From the NCBI GenBank assembly GCA_031267575.1, contig JAIRYN010000030.1, positions 18,240-82,239 on the forward strand: a stretch of 64,000 nucleotides of DNA, in the 5' to 3' direction. Below are positions 25,165 through 33,177 of this stretch, in pieces (position 1 is the stretch's first letter; every line of letters starts with the position of its first letter). Made by a program: the position numbers and the translations under genes. The notes under the pieces are model-generated. The model made no database searches and was not told where the DNA came from. It saw only the letters and a program-made list of their open reading frames with translations. Origin of the DNA: Synergistaceae bacterium (lineage in GTDB: Bacteria > Synergistota > Synergistia > Synergistales > Aminobacteriaceae).

Positions 25165-26064
25165 ATGAAACAAACGGTAAAAAAGTTCATGGTTTCAGCG
25201 GCGTTTTTCGTGGCGTTCCTGATATTTCTGATGGGGCGAAGCGTGTGGGCGGCTGTCCCTGATCGCATTTTGTCGATAACCCCGGCGGGTACGGAGATTT
25301 TGTACGACCTTGGGCTTGGCGGCCGCGTGATTGGAGTGACAAAATATTGCAGTTGGCCTCCCGAAGCCCAGACAAAGCCGAGTCTGGGCGACATGATGCA
25401 CGTCAACCTGGAGGTCGTCATGGGGATGACGCCGGACCTCGTCTTGGTGTCGAACATGAACGTTCAGGTCGGCGAACAGGTCGGGGCCTTGGGATATCCG
25501 GTCGTGACGGTCTATCAAGACGATTTCGAGCAGATTTGCGACTCAATGCTGCGAGTCGGTCAGGCGTGCGGCGTCGAGGAGATGGCAAAACGCCGAATCG
25601 CGGAGCTGAGGGAATCGGTGCGGGCAAAGACGATTCCCTTGAGCGAAACGCCCCCTAAGGTGCTTATCGTCGTGGGGCGAGACCCGTCGGAGGAGGATGT
25701 GAGGAAAATTTACGTTGCCGGTCAAGTGGCTTTTTACAACGACCTGATAGCGAGAGCCGGCGGTGTGAACGCCTACGCCCAGGATGTCCCCTACGCGCAG
25801 ATGTCGCGGGAGGGGCTATTGAGGGTAGACCCCGACGTGATCATCGAGCTGATTGGCGAAAGCGGCATGGAAGCCACGATGGAGATTCCGACGGATCACG
25901 TGATCTCTCAGTGGAAAGCTGTACCCGACCTCCGCGCCGCGCGGGAGGGACGAGTCGCCGTCATCAGGGGAGACTTTACGCTCAGGGCCGGGCCGCGATA
26001 CCCACAGATTCTGGACGCCTTCATCACAATCATACGTGATGGCGTCCGCGAAATCTCTCAGTAA
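25165..26064 (+). CDS. btuF: Periplasmic corrinoid-binding protein (BtuF-like) of ABC importer
   Basis: A 299-residue protein with a signal peptide (VSAAFFVAFLIFLMGRSVWA) and the type III binding-protein pattern: PDRILSITPAGTEILYDLGL, RVIGVTKYCSWPPEA, then NLEVVMGMTPDLVLVSN and a C-terminal lobe with YVAGQVAFYNDLIARAGGVNA. This is the BtuF/FhuD-like fold. The upstream cobalamin riboswitch points to corrinoids as ligand. RBS AGGAG lies before ATG 25165. It begins a plus-strand unit that runs through the ATPase, permease, exbB, exbD and tonB. Confidence 0.9.
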   Translation: MKQTVKKFMVSAAFFVAFLIFLMGRSVWAAVPDRILSITPAGTEILYDLGLGGRVIGVTKYCSWPPEAQTKPSLGDMMHVNLEVVMGMTPDLVLVSNMNVQVGEQVGALGYPVVTVYQDDFEQICDSMLRVGQACGVEEMAKRRIAELRESVRAKTIPLSETPPKVLIVVGRDPSEEDVRKIYVAGQVAFYNDLIARAGGVNAYAQDVPYAQMSREGLLRVDPDVIIELIGESGMEATMEIPTDHVISQWKAVPDLRAAREGRVAVIRGDFTLRAGPRYPQILDAFITIIRDGVREISQ

Positions 26065-26082
26065 ACCAACGGTGAACCAACA

Positions 26083-26967
26083 GTGAGCCAACTGAGCCAA
26101 AAACGGAGCCAAACAAGAAAGATTATGGAGGAACGGCGGGCGACTTCTGGGGAGAGAGCGGAGAAAATCATCGAAGTATCCGGGCTGTCGATCTCTTTGG
26201 GTGGGAAGGCGGTTTTGCGTGATGTGTCCTGCGACGCGCGTAGGGGTGATTTTTTGTGCGTCGTGGGAAGAAACGGCGCGGGCAAGAGCACGCTCTTCAA
26301 ATGCGTGTGCGGAGCTTACAAAAATTTTCGAGGGTCCGTGAAGCTCGCCGGAAAAGAAGCCGGAACAATGAGCGCGCGGGAGCGGGCGCGGGTTGTCGCC
26401 TATGTGCCCCAAAGCGTTCCGCCGGACATGCCCTACACCGTCCACGAATTTATGGAGATGTCGCGTTATCCCTGGCGAAATTTTTTCAGCTCCTCGCGGG
26501 AGGACCACCGGGCTGTCTCCGATGCCATCGCCCTAGCCGGCGTCGAGGAATTTGCCTCTCGCAAGATGCGGGACCTTTCGGGAGGCGAGCGTCAAAAGGT
26601 GATGATCGCCTCAGCCATCGCCCAGGAATCGGACGCGATATTGATGGACGAACCCACCACGTTCCTCGACTACTCGCATCAAGTCGAGACGATGGAGCTG
26701 ATGACTCGCGTCAATAAAGAGAAAAACGTGGCGATGCTGATCGTTACTCACGATATTAACTTGGCGATGAGGGTCTCCGACAAAGTGCTAGGGCTCTCGG
26801 AGGGCCGCGTCGAATGGACCGGGACGCCTCATGGGCTCCAGGACTCTGGGCTGTTGTACTCGATTTTCGGGGTCACCTTCGAGCGGTATTTCGCGAGGCG
26901 TGAAGGCGTTTCCCCGTTATTCGCTCCCCTATTTACCCCCACGGGGTTCGCGCCTACGGGGCGCTGA
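26083..26967 (+). CDS. btuD: ABC transporter ATP-binding protein (BtuD-like)
   Basis: A nucleotide-binding subunit of the BtuCD/FecCD importer class. Walker A is VGRNGAGKSTLFK, the Q-loop is AYVPQS, the signature is LSGGERQKVMIA, Walker B is DAILMDEPTTFLD and the switch His is in IVTHDINLAM. The protein is 294 residues from GTG 26083, but an ATG at 26125 (MEERRATSG) may be the true start. A CCAAC(A/G)GTGA repeat lies just before it. It follows the binding-protein gene by 18 bp and powers import of the ligand it delivers. Confidence 0.9.
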   Translation: MSQLSQKRSQTRKIMEERRATSGERAEKIIEVSGLSISLGGKAVLRDVSCDARRGDFLCVVGRNGAGKSTLFKCVCGAYKNFRGSVKLAGKEAGTMSARERARVVAYVPQSVPPDMPYTVHEFMEMSRYPWRNFFSSSREDHRAVSDAIALAGVEEFASRKMRDLSGGERQKVMIASAIAQESDAILMDEPTTFLDYSHQVETMELMTRVNKEKNVAMLIVTHDINLAMRVSDKVLGLSEGRVEWTGTPHGLQDSGLLYSIFGVTFERYFARREGVSPLFAPLFTPTGFAPTGR

Positions 26968-27006
26968 CGGATTCCAAGAGCGAGGGGACGGAAGAGGGGA
27001 CGGAAA

Positions 27007-27984
27007 ATGAGATGGGGACGGGTTGTTTTGTTTCTAACGGTTTCCTTGGCCGCGCTTTTTGTCTGCCCTTGGATCGGCGTTCAAAGCATTTCGCCCTTTG
27101 ACTTGATTAGCGGGGGAAACGCTCTAGAGGCAAGGATCTTTTGGCAGCTCCGTGTGCCCAGGGTATTAATGGCTTGGTGTGCCGGAGCCACTTTTGGTAT
27201 CTGCGGCATGGTTTTTCAAGCCGTGTTTCGCAACCCTCTAGCGGAGCCCTCCTTGCTGGGGATCTCGTCTGGAGCGGCCTTGGGAGCCGCTATTGCCATA
27301 CGCTTAGGCCTGGCGGGGGGCTCGTCCGCCTCTCTCACCCTACCCGTCAGCGCGTTTCTGGGCGCGATGGTGTCGGTTGTCATTATTTCCGCTTTCGCCC
27401 AATTTTCCCGCGGCACCAGAGACGCGACGCTCCTTCTCGCCGGTGTCGCAATAAGCGCGTTGTATTCCAGCCTGATCATGGTATTTCAGTACACGGGCGG
27501 CGCTTCGGAGACCTACAAGCTGCTTTCGTGGACCATGGGAGGGATCAACTCGGTCGGCATGAAAGAGGGCCTTCGGGCGATACCGTCGCTTCTCATCGCG
27601 ATTTCGCTGGCGATATACTACTCCACCGAGTTGGACCTGATGACCTTCGGAGACGAAATCGCCTCTTCGAAAGGTGTCGAGCTGGAGCGAACCAAGTGGA
27701 TCATGTTTATGGGAATGTCGATGTCTATCGCGATCGTGGTGGCGAACTGCGGCCCAGTGGCATTTCTAGGACTCATTGCGCCCCACGTGGCCCGGAACGC
27801 CACGGGACCGCGCCATTTGAGACTTACCATGATGACGGCCCTCGTGGGAGGCGCCGCGCTTCTCGTCTGCGATACGGTGGCCAGGACTCTGTGGGCTCCG
27901 GCAGACCTGCCCGTGGGCATCATCATTTCTTTCCTGGGAGCGCCGTTTTTTCTCTGGCTTCTTTTCGGCCCTCGCGCCGGATGA
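27007..27984 (+). CDS. btuC: ABC transporter permease (BtuC/FecCD family)
   Basis: A 325-residue permease with about ten membrane helices. Family markers are FWQLRVPRVLMAWCAGATFGICGMVFQAVFRNPLAEPSLLGISSGAALGAA in the first third (the conserved R-x-PR-x4-G and NPLA-P-x-LLGISSGA blocks), WTMGGINSVG near residue 180 and GPVAFLGLIAPHVARN near residue 250. RBS GAGGGGACGG precedes ATG 27007, again a doubled motif. The stop is followed directly by a MITE copy, which separates it from exbB. Confidence 0.93.
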   Translation: MRWGRVVLFLTVSLAALFVCPWIGVQSISPFDLISGGNALEARIFWQLRVPRVLMAWCAGATFGICGMVFQAVFRNPLAEPSLLGISSGAALGAAIAIRLGLAGGSSASLTLPVSAFLGAMVSVVIISAFAQFSRGTRDATLLLAGVAISALYSSLIMVFQYTGGASETYKLLSWTMGGINSVGMKEGLRAIPSLLIAISLAIYYSTELDLMTFGDEIASSKGVELERTKWIMFMGMSMSIAIVVANCGPVAFLGLIAPHVARNATGPRHLRLTMMTALVGGAALLVCDTVARTLWAPADLPVGIIISFLGAPFFLWLLFGPRAG

Positions 27985-27996
27985 AAGAATCGAGGC

Positions 27997-28118
27997 AACC
28001 GTTCAAGCCCCCCATGCTCAACTCGCCTCTGACAAGTATTTTTATTGGGGGTTTCAGGGGGGCCAGTGAGGCCGCTTTTGGCTGAACGGGCTCTGCCCCC
28101 CTGAGCTTGAACAATTAC
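27997..28118 (+). mobile_element. G/C-box MITE copy A (122 bp), between btuC and exbB
   Basis: The ends are AACCGTTCAAGC and GCTTGAACAATTAC, with inner GGGGGG and CCCCCC boxes that can pair. Outside lie identical 10-bp direct repeats GAATCGAGGC at 27987-27996 and 28119-28128. The core GGGGGGCCAGTGAGG and CGGGCTCTGCCCCCCTGAGC matches 55258-55382 almost exactly. No open frame is present. The insertion sits within the uptake operon and its stem could affect expression of exbB-exbD-tonB. Confidence 0.85.
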
Positions 28119-28135
28119 GAATCGAGGCGTAATGA

Positions 28136-28834
28136 ATGGAATTCATAAATCTCGCGGTTTTCGATCAATTTCTGGAATATATGCGTTTAGGTGGGTCGAT
28201 CATGTGGATTATCCTGGCCCTCTCCGTCTTGTCCGCGGCTGTCATCATCGAGAGGATTTTTTTCTTCGCCGTTTCGTCGGGAAACCTCAATAAATTAAAA
28301 GGTGTCTTTGACAGGTCCCTTGCTGATTCTGATTCAAATTCTGATTCAAATTCAGATTCAAATAAAGGCAACGCTCCTCGTTTCGCAACCGGAAAAAGTT
28401 CCCTGCACCGCCTTTTCTCCGTGGCTTGCGAGCATTGGGAACTCGATGACGAAACATTGAACTCGAAGCTGGATGGGACAATACGGGGAGAATTGTACGA
28501 GTGGGAGCGAAATCTTCCGATGCTGGAGATCGCCGCGCGGGTCGCTCCGCTTTTGGGGCTGCTGGGAACCGTCCTCGGAATGGTGGAGATGTTCGGCTCC
28601 ATGAGCGTGGGGGGCGCCGTCGACGCTAGGGCTGTAACGGGTGGCATCTGGAAGGCGCTCTTCACCACCGTGGCAGGGCTGTCCGTCGCCATACCCGTGT
28701 TGCTGGTCCACGGCTTTTTGACCGGAGTGATAGATCGCGAGGAAGAAACTCTAGATCGAGCCGCAAGTTTCATTATAGATAAAAGAAGAGATAAAAGAAG
28801 AGAAAGGCGCAAAGAGAGGAACACCCCCTCATGA
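28136..28834 (+). CDS. exbB: ExbB-type proton channel subunit
   Basis: A 232-residue MotA/TolQ/ExbB protein that, with ExbD, uses proton flow to energise TonB. Helix 1 is GGSIMWIILALSVLSAAVIIE; the later conserved pair of helices contains APLLGLLGTVLGMVEMF and GIWKALFTTVAGLSVAIPVLLVHG. A serine-aspartate-asparagine insertion (DSDSNSDSNSDSN near residue 63) from a tandem 12-bp repeat lies in the cytoplasmic loop, and the C terminus has a doubled DKRR unit. It overlaps exbD by 4 bp (ATGA). Confidence 0.93.
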   Translation: MEFINLAVFDQFLEYMRLGGSIMWIILALSVLSAAVIIERIFFFAVSSGNLNKLKGVFDRSLADSDSNSDSNSDSNKGNAPRFATGKSSLHRLFSVACEHWELDDETLNSKLDGTIRGELYEWERNLPMLEIAARVAPLLGLLGTVLGMVEMFGSMSVGGAVDARAVTGGIWKALFTTVAGLSVAIPVLLVHGFLTGVIDREEETLDRAASFIIDKRRDKRRERRKERNTPS

Positions 28835-29235
28835 CGCGCCAAGGATCGCGCCGTGGGAGAAAACGCAAGGCCGTCGAGCTGGACATCACCTCCTTGATCG
28901 ACGTTTTGTTTATGTTGATCATTTTCTTCGTGATCACCACGGCCTTTGTGCAGGGTTCGGTGAACGTGTCCCTGCCCAGCGGTACCCCTCCGCCGCTCTC
29001 GGACAGAGAGCAGATCGTGCTAACGATCACAAAAGACTCGGAAATCCTTTGGGCGGGCGAAAGATTGGCCAGCGAAGATCTGGCTCAACGCGTCATGGCG
29101 GCCCTGGCCGAAAGCGCCGATATCCTTCTGGCGGGCGACAGGGACGCACGTTACGGCAACGTGGCGGAGCTAATGGACCAGTTGCGCCGCCAGGGCGTCC
29201 CCAGCGTGGGGCTCGCTTTCGAGGGCGGCAATTGA
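28831..29235 (+). CDS. exbD: ExbD-type proton channel subunit
   Basis: A 134-residue protein with a short cytoplasmic tail, one membrane helix containing the essential Asp (ELDITSLIDVLFMLIIFFVI) and a periplasmic domain with ARYGNVAELMDQLRRQGVPSVGLA at the end, all typical of ExbD/TolR. It overlaps exbB and tonB by 4 bp on each side, so the three are translationally coupled. Confidence 0.95.
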   Translation: MTRQGSRRGRKRKAVELDITSLIDVLFMLIIFFVITTAFVQGSVNVSLPSGTPPPLSDREQIVLTITKDSEILWAGERLASEDLAQRVMAALAESADILLAGDRDARYGNVAELMDQLRRQGVPSVGLAFEGGN

Positions 29236-30044
29236 GACGCGCGCTGGCCCTGTGCTTCAGCATCCTCTTTCACGTCGCGCTGATGGCTTTGATGGGACTG
29301 ATACCGGAAGGCGGAAGCGAACTCCTTCCGCGGGAGGTCATGCGGGTTTCCCTCGCCGCTGCGCGAGGGGAAAAGCCGGGCGACGACGGTGGCGTTTCCG
29401 CTGCCGGGGGCCTTTCATCCGCGACGCGGCCTTTTTCCGATTCCGATGCTGAATCGACAGAACGTCCTGCTTCGCCCACGCTCACAAAAACGCCGACTCA
29501 GCCGGTCCGAGCTCAGAGCACGACGCCTAAGCCCCAACCAAAATCTCAACCCAAACCTCAGGCGAGCGCCACGAAACCCAAAACGCCCCCCCAACCCGCG
29601 CGACAAAACCCAATAGAGGAAAAAGCCACGTTGCCCGCCACCAACTCCGCGAGGTCCGGTGAGGCGGAATCCACCGCCTCGCGAGTGGCTCCTATCGGGT
29701 CCGGCGGAGGAAGCGGGGGCAGAGGCGGCAACGGAACAGGCGCGCGGACAAGGGGCGCGGGCGGCGGAGTGGTCGACGCGTCGCGTTTGAGGGTAACGAA
29801 AAAAGTCACCGCGGAATACCCAATGATAAGCCGTAAAAGGAAGGATCAGGGAACCGTGGTTCTCCTTCTGAGCATCAAAACCGGGCGCGTGGCCTCGGTC
29901 GAAATCGAGAAAAGCAGCGGCCACTCCGCTCTCGACCAGTCGGCAAAAAAAGCTGTTTCCGCCTGGGAGTTCGACGTGTCGGGTTTTGGAGACTCCCTCA
30001 CCGCGCGTTTGTCGGTGGTCTTTTCGCTGACGGGGCAAAAGTGA
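29232..30044 (+). CDS. tonB: TonB energy transducer
   Basis: A 270-residue TonB from the TTG at 29232, which overlaps the exbD stop. The N-terminal anchor is ALALCFSILFHVALMALMGL, including the conserved His that contacts ExbD. A proline/lysine-rich spacer (residues 80-185, with PKPQPKSQPKPQ-type repeats) spans the periplasm. The C-terminal domain has the AEYPMISRKRKDQGTVVLLL start with the YP motif and ends LTARLSVVFSLTGQ. An upstream frame extension to 29049 is non-coding overlap with exbD. It would couple to the receptor at 20833. Confidence 0.92.
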   Translation: MRRALALCFSILFHVALMALMGLIPEGGSELLPREVMRVSLAAARGEKPGDDGGVSAAGGLSSATRPFSDSDAESTERPASPTLTKTPTQPVRAQSTTPKPQPKSQPKPQASATKPKTPPQPARQNPIEEKATLPATNSARSGEAESTASRVAPIGSGGGSGGRGGNGTGARTRGAGGGVVDASRLRVTKKVTAEYPMISRKRKDQGTVVLLLSIKTGRVASVEIEKSSGHSALDQSAKKAVSAWEFDVSGFGDSLTARLSVVFSLTGQK

Positions 30045-30205
30045 GCTATAAAAGTGAGCTATTAAAGTTAGCTATCTATTAAAGTAAGCTATTCAGGAGA
30101 TTGCTACTGAAAACCTACACAAATGTGTAATAGTCCAGATTTTTCCTTCTTCATCCTTCCATCATCGCGACATCGCGACTGACGGCGACTATTGATTTGC
30201 CCATT
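30045..30205. repeat. Tandem (A)AAGTGAGCTATTA-type repeat after tonB
   Basis: Four imperfect copies of AAAGT(G/T)AGCTAT follow the tonB stop (30041-30095). The remaining sequence up to the convergent MATE gene shows no clear terminator. Confidence 0.75.
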
Positions 30206-31597
30206 TTAAATGTTTTCCCTTTCGGCGGGGATGACTTTCTGGGGGATGATTTTCTGAATGTAAATACGTTTTAGAAAGAGCGCCGCGACAATGGAGGCGC
30301 TAACTTCTGATAAAATAAACGCCCACCAAACATTATTCGCATCAAAGAGCTTCACGAAGACATAAAGCACTGGTAAAAGGAAAATCGCGACCCGCAGCAA
30401 AGTCACGATGAGACTGTAGATACCGTTGCCGAGAGCCTGGTAAATGCCCTGCGCGATGATCGAAAACGCCGCGAAAATATAACCCAGGCTGATAATCCGT
30501 AAAGCGGGAACTCCAATGGCCAGCAGCTCGTCGGAAGCATCGAATAGGAAAAGGATTCGCGTGGCCAGCACATGCACCAGAACCATGCCAGCCAGCAGGA
30601 TAGCGACAGCATAAATCATGCCGAATTTAAATGTATCGTCGACGCGTTTCTTGTTTTTTGCGCCGTAGTTGAACGCGCCTATGGCAATCACCCCGTTATT
30701 GAGGCCAAAAGCCGGCATAAATATGAATCCCTGCACTTTGATATAGATGCCAAACGCGGCAACCATTGTGGAAGAGACGCGGATCAGAATAAGATTGACG
30801 CCAAGAGCCATCAGAGAGTTAAGCGCCTGCATGACAATGGCCGGGGCACTGATTCGGTAAATTTCTACAATCATTTTTCTGTCGGGCCGAAAGCCTTTGA
30901 AGTGAAAATGAACTTCCTCGTTTCTTGTTAGATTGAAATATATCGCAATGACCATTGCTACGATCTGTCCAGCAACGGTAGCGACAGCCGCACCGATAAC
31001 CTCCATCCTCGGGAAACCACACAAACCGAAAATCAAAATGGGGTCGAAGATGATATTGATGGCCGCGCCCACAAGTTGAGAAACCATCGAAAGCATTGTT
31101 TTCCCTGTAGATTGTAGGATGCGCTGTAGGATAACCTGCCCCACCGATCCGAATGAAAAGACCATGCAGATGGTCAGGTAATCTACGCCAAGTCGGGCAA
31201 TCTCCGCGTCAGAGGTTTGCCATGCGAAATAGCTCTTTGTAAAAAACAGCCCCAAAATCAAAAACAATAAATACGTCATTATGGCGAGGAATATGCCGTT
31301 GGATGCCACACTATCGACGCCTTTCCTATTTTTGGCGCCCAAGAGCCGCGACAAAATAGCGCTGACGCCGGCGGCAGTACCGACCGTTATGGCAATGATC
31401 AACAGTTGAATTGGAAACGCGAGAGATACCGCCGTCAACGCATTTTCACTAACATGAGCGACAAACAGACTGTCCACAACGTTATAAAATGCCTCCATAA
31501 CCATAGATAACATTAACGGTAAAGACATTGTGAACAATAGCTTCCCCACCGGAGCCGTCGCCATTTTGTTTTGCTGGAGAGCTTTTTCTGAAACCAT
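30206..31597 (-). CDS. MATE-family multidrug efflux protein
   Basis: A 463-residue, twelve-helix transporter of the MATE family, closest in pattern to the MepA/DinF-like branch. Each half begins with the family signature: LLFTMSLPLMLSMVMEAFYNVVDSLFV and the second-half IYRISAPAIVMQALNSLMAL. It would expel cationic compounds or metabolites using sodium or proton gradients. The gene is more AT-rich than the flanking uptake operon. The start at 31597 follows AAGAAGGGTGG. A terminator-like hairpin in its leader suggests regulated read-through. Confidence 0.9.
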   Translation of the reverse strand: MVSEKALQQNKMATAPVGKLLFTMSLPLMLSMVMEAFYNVVDSLFVAHVSENALTAVSLAFPIQLLIIAITVGTAAGVSAILSRLLGAKNRKGVDSVASNGIFLAIMTYLLFLILGLFFTKSYFAWQTSDAEIARLGVDYLTICMVFSFGSVGQVILQRILQSTGKTMLSMVSQLVGAAINIIFDPILIFGLCGFPRMEVIGAAVATVAGQIVAMVIAIYFNLTRNEEVHFHFKGFRPDRKMIVEIYRISAPAIVMQALNSLMALGVNLILIRVSSTMVAAFGIYIKVQGFIFMPAFGLNNGVIAIGAFNYGAKNKKRVDDTFKFGMIYAVAILLAGMVLVHVLATRILFLFDASDELLAIGVPALRIISLGYIFAAFSIIAQGIYQALGNGIYSLIVTLLRVAIFLLPVLYVFVKLFDANNVWWAFILSEVSASIVAALFLKRIYIQKIIPQKVIPAERENI

Positions 31598-31627
31598 AAA
31601 AATACCACCCTTCTTGCGATTTTGGAC

Positions 31628-31681
31628 AAAAACAACGAACGGCGTCAGTCAACTGGACTTACGTGACTGACACCGCTCGCT
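31628..31681 (-). promoter_or_regulatory. Terminator-like hairpin in the 5' leader of the MATE gene (possible attenuator)
   Basis: On the minus strand AGCGAGCGGTGTCAGTCA (31681-31664) pairs over all 18 positions, allowing G-U, with TGACTGACGCCGTTCGTT (31651-31634), followed by a TTGTTTTT tract. It lies about 30 bp before the MATE start. A smaller hairpin, GTGTTA/TAACAC, precedes it. No minus-strand gene lies upstream that would need a terminator; the next gene is divergent. A possible promoter TTGCAT-N16-TATATT is near 31700-31735. Confidence 0.7.
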
Positions 31682-32103
31682 GTGTTATCTATGTTAACAC
31701 TTTTCTTTCGGAAATATAAGAATATACATTTAAAATGCAAACAACGCCACTATCCTGATAAGTCATTTTCAGTCATTGATTCGCTGTGCATCTGCAATCG
31801 GTCTTGTAGTGACAGGTTATAAAATCGCTACAGCATTAGGCGAATATCTGACGATACGTACAGATAAATGTGCTATACTAATTTCACAACGTGTTGTATG
31901 AATCACGTAGACCCAGTCGATTTATGGAGTGCGTTGTTTTTCATAGAAACATCTGAAACAGAGGATGCGTTGAGATTGCGCAAGATCAGGCGCTGCTTGA
32001 AAACAGTATGTAACTCTTCCATAAATTCGGCGTTTGCGAAAAATTCATCACTATAAAACTCCTACGAAGCTCGAGATCGAAGATAGAAAGGAATGGGAAC
32101 GCG
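31682..32103. other. Divergent intergenic region between MATE and CarD genes
   Basis: It holds the promoter of the MATE gene and, near 31871-31876, a TATACT box that could serve the CarD gene. A short open frame at 31868-32056 has no ribosome site and no recognisable product. I see nothing else. Confidence 0.5.
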
Positions 32104-32637
32104 ATGACGTACAGGGTAAATGACGCCGTTTTGTATGGCGCTCAGGGAGTATGTAGAATAGCAGAAATCTCGGAAAAAGATTTATGTGGAAAACCCATTG
32201 AGTATTATGTCCTCAAGCCTGTCTATGATAGCAAAGCCACCATATTCATTCCTGTAAACAGCGAGACGGCATCCTCGAACATGCGCCCCATCATGTCCGC
32301 CGAGCAAGCGCGCGCTCTGATCAAAACTATGCCAAATGTGGATTCGATCTGGATAGAAGAGGATGTAGCCCGCAGAACTCACTATCAGGAAATACTCCTC
32401 GGTTGTGACCGGATGGAACTTATAAAACTCATCAAAACATTGTATCTGCGTCAGCGAAAGCAAAAAGATAGTGGCAAAGAGATGCATCTCGCCGAGAAAC
32501 ACATGTTGAAGGAAGCCGAAAAAATACTTCACGGAGAGTTTGCTTATGTGCTCAATATAAAATATGAACAGGTTCTCTCTTTTATAACTGATCAAATAAA
32601 GCTCACTGATCAGATAAAGTTCGAGGACAAAATTTAA
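32104..32637 (+). CDS. CarD/CdnL-type RNA polymerase-binding regulator
   Basis: A 177-residue protein. The N-terminal Tudor-like domain reads MTYRVNDAVLYGAQGVCRIAEI, followed by YYVLKPVYDSKATIFIPVN, the pattern that binds the beta subunit of RNA polymerase. The helical C-terminal domain contains LIKTLYLRQRKQKDSGKEMHLAEKHMLKEAEKIL. CarD proteins stabilise open promoter complexes, often at ribosomal or stress genes. The tail has a duplicated (T)DQIK motif. The gene stands alone. Confidence 0.88.
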   Translation: MTYRVNDAVLYGAQGVCRIAEISEKDLCGKPIEYYVLKPVYDSKATIFIPVNSETASSNMRPIMSAEQARALIKTMPNVDSIWIEEDVARRTHYQEILLGCDRMELIKLIKTLYLRQRKQKDSGKEMHLAEKHMLKEAEKILHGEFAYVLNIKYEQVLSFITDQIKLTDQIKFEDKI

Positions 32638-32647
32638 GGAAATTACG

Positions 32648-32692
32648 AAAAGGAAGCGAAGGCCACGTGGATCTCCGCCGCGATGTCCTGCC
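32648..32692 (+). pseudogene. Short duplicated fragment of the YhdT-like gene
   Basis: The codons AAG GAA GCG AAG GCC ACG TGG ATC read KEAKATWI, the same as codons near the start of the gene at 32903, and the DNA matches in most positions for about 35 bp. It is followed by a decayed SAAMS stretch and a stop. It looks like a remnant of an older duplication of that gene's 5' end. Confidence 0.55.
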
Positions 32693-32902
32693 TAAAAATG
32701 TCGGCATAAAAGACCCTCTCCTTCTTTTGATCTTACTTTTGATCTTAAAATAATTACATCGTAATCAGCTCGGATTCGAACAGTTTTTCAACATATATCG
32801 CTATATATCGCTCGCTGCGATCTCTGAAGCATGATTAGTTAGGCTATAATCACATTCCAGAGTTCCGCGAACAAAAACAACTAGACAAACAAGGGAGGTT
32901 TT

Positions 32903-33172
32903 GTGGTGGAGAAAATGAGCTATAGGGAAAAGTTCATCCAAATGAACAAAGAAGCAAAGGCCACATGGATCGTCACCGCGATTCTTATCGCGTTCTGGTG
33001 GATAGCGGGATTCGGGACAGCGAGCATTGACTATACTCTCTTTTATATGCCCGGCTGGTTTGTGCTAAGTAATTTTGGAATATGGATATTGTCCATCGTT
33101 TTAGTATGGGTCTTGACGGTGAAAGTGTTCAAGGATTTCAGCCTCGAAGACGAGGAAACGACAAAGGAGTAA
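32903..33172 (+). CDS. yhdT: YhdT-like small membrane protein (DUF997), PanF partner
   Basis: An 89-residue protein with two membrane helices (ATWIVTAILIAFWWIAGFG and WFVLSNFGIWILSIVLVWVL). It matches the YhdT/DUF997 family, which is found directly before panF in many bacteria and is thought to assist the symporter. It starts at GTG 32903 or GTG 32906 behind GGGAGG and ends 5 bp before the panF start. A TATAAT near 32842 may be its promoter. Confidence 0.85.
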   Translation: MVEKMSYREKFIQMNKEAKATWIVTAILIAFWWIAGFGTASIDYTLFYMPGWFVLSNFGIWILSIVLVWVLTVKVFKDFSLEDEETTKE

Positions 33173-33177
33173 ATAAA

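Noticed and set aside
27141..28085. 314-codon plus-strand frame overlapping the permease gene
   Set aside because: It is an out-of-frame shadow of btuC, with no helices or domain pattern and no ribosome site.
29049..29231. Upstream extension of the tonB frame into exbD
   Set aside because: The extension is low-complexity and out of frame with exbD; the TTG at 29232 gives a normal TonB anchor.
31868..32056. Short frame beginning MCYTNFTTCC
   Set aside because: It lacks a ribosome site and any domain and overlaps the probable promoter region of the CarD gene.
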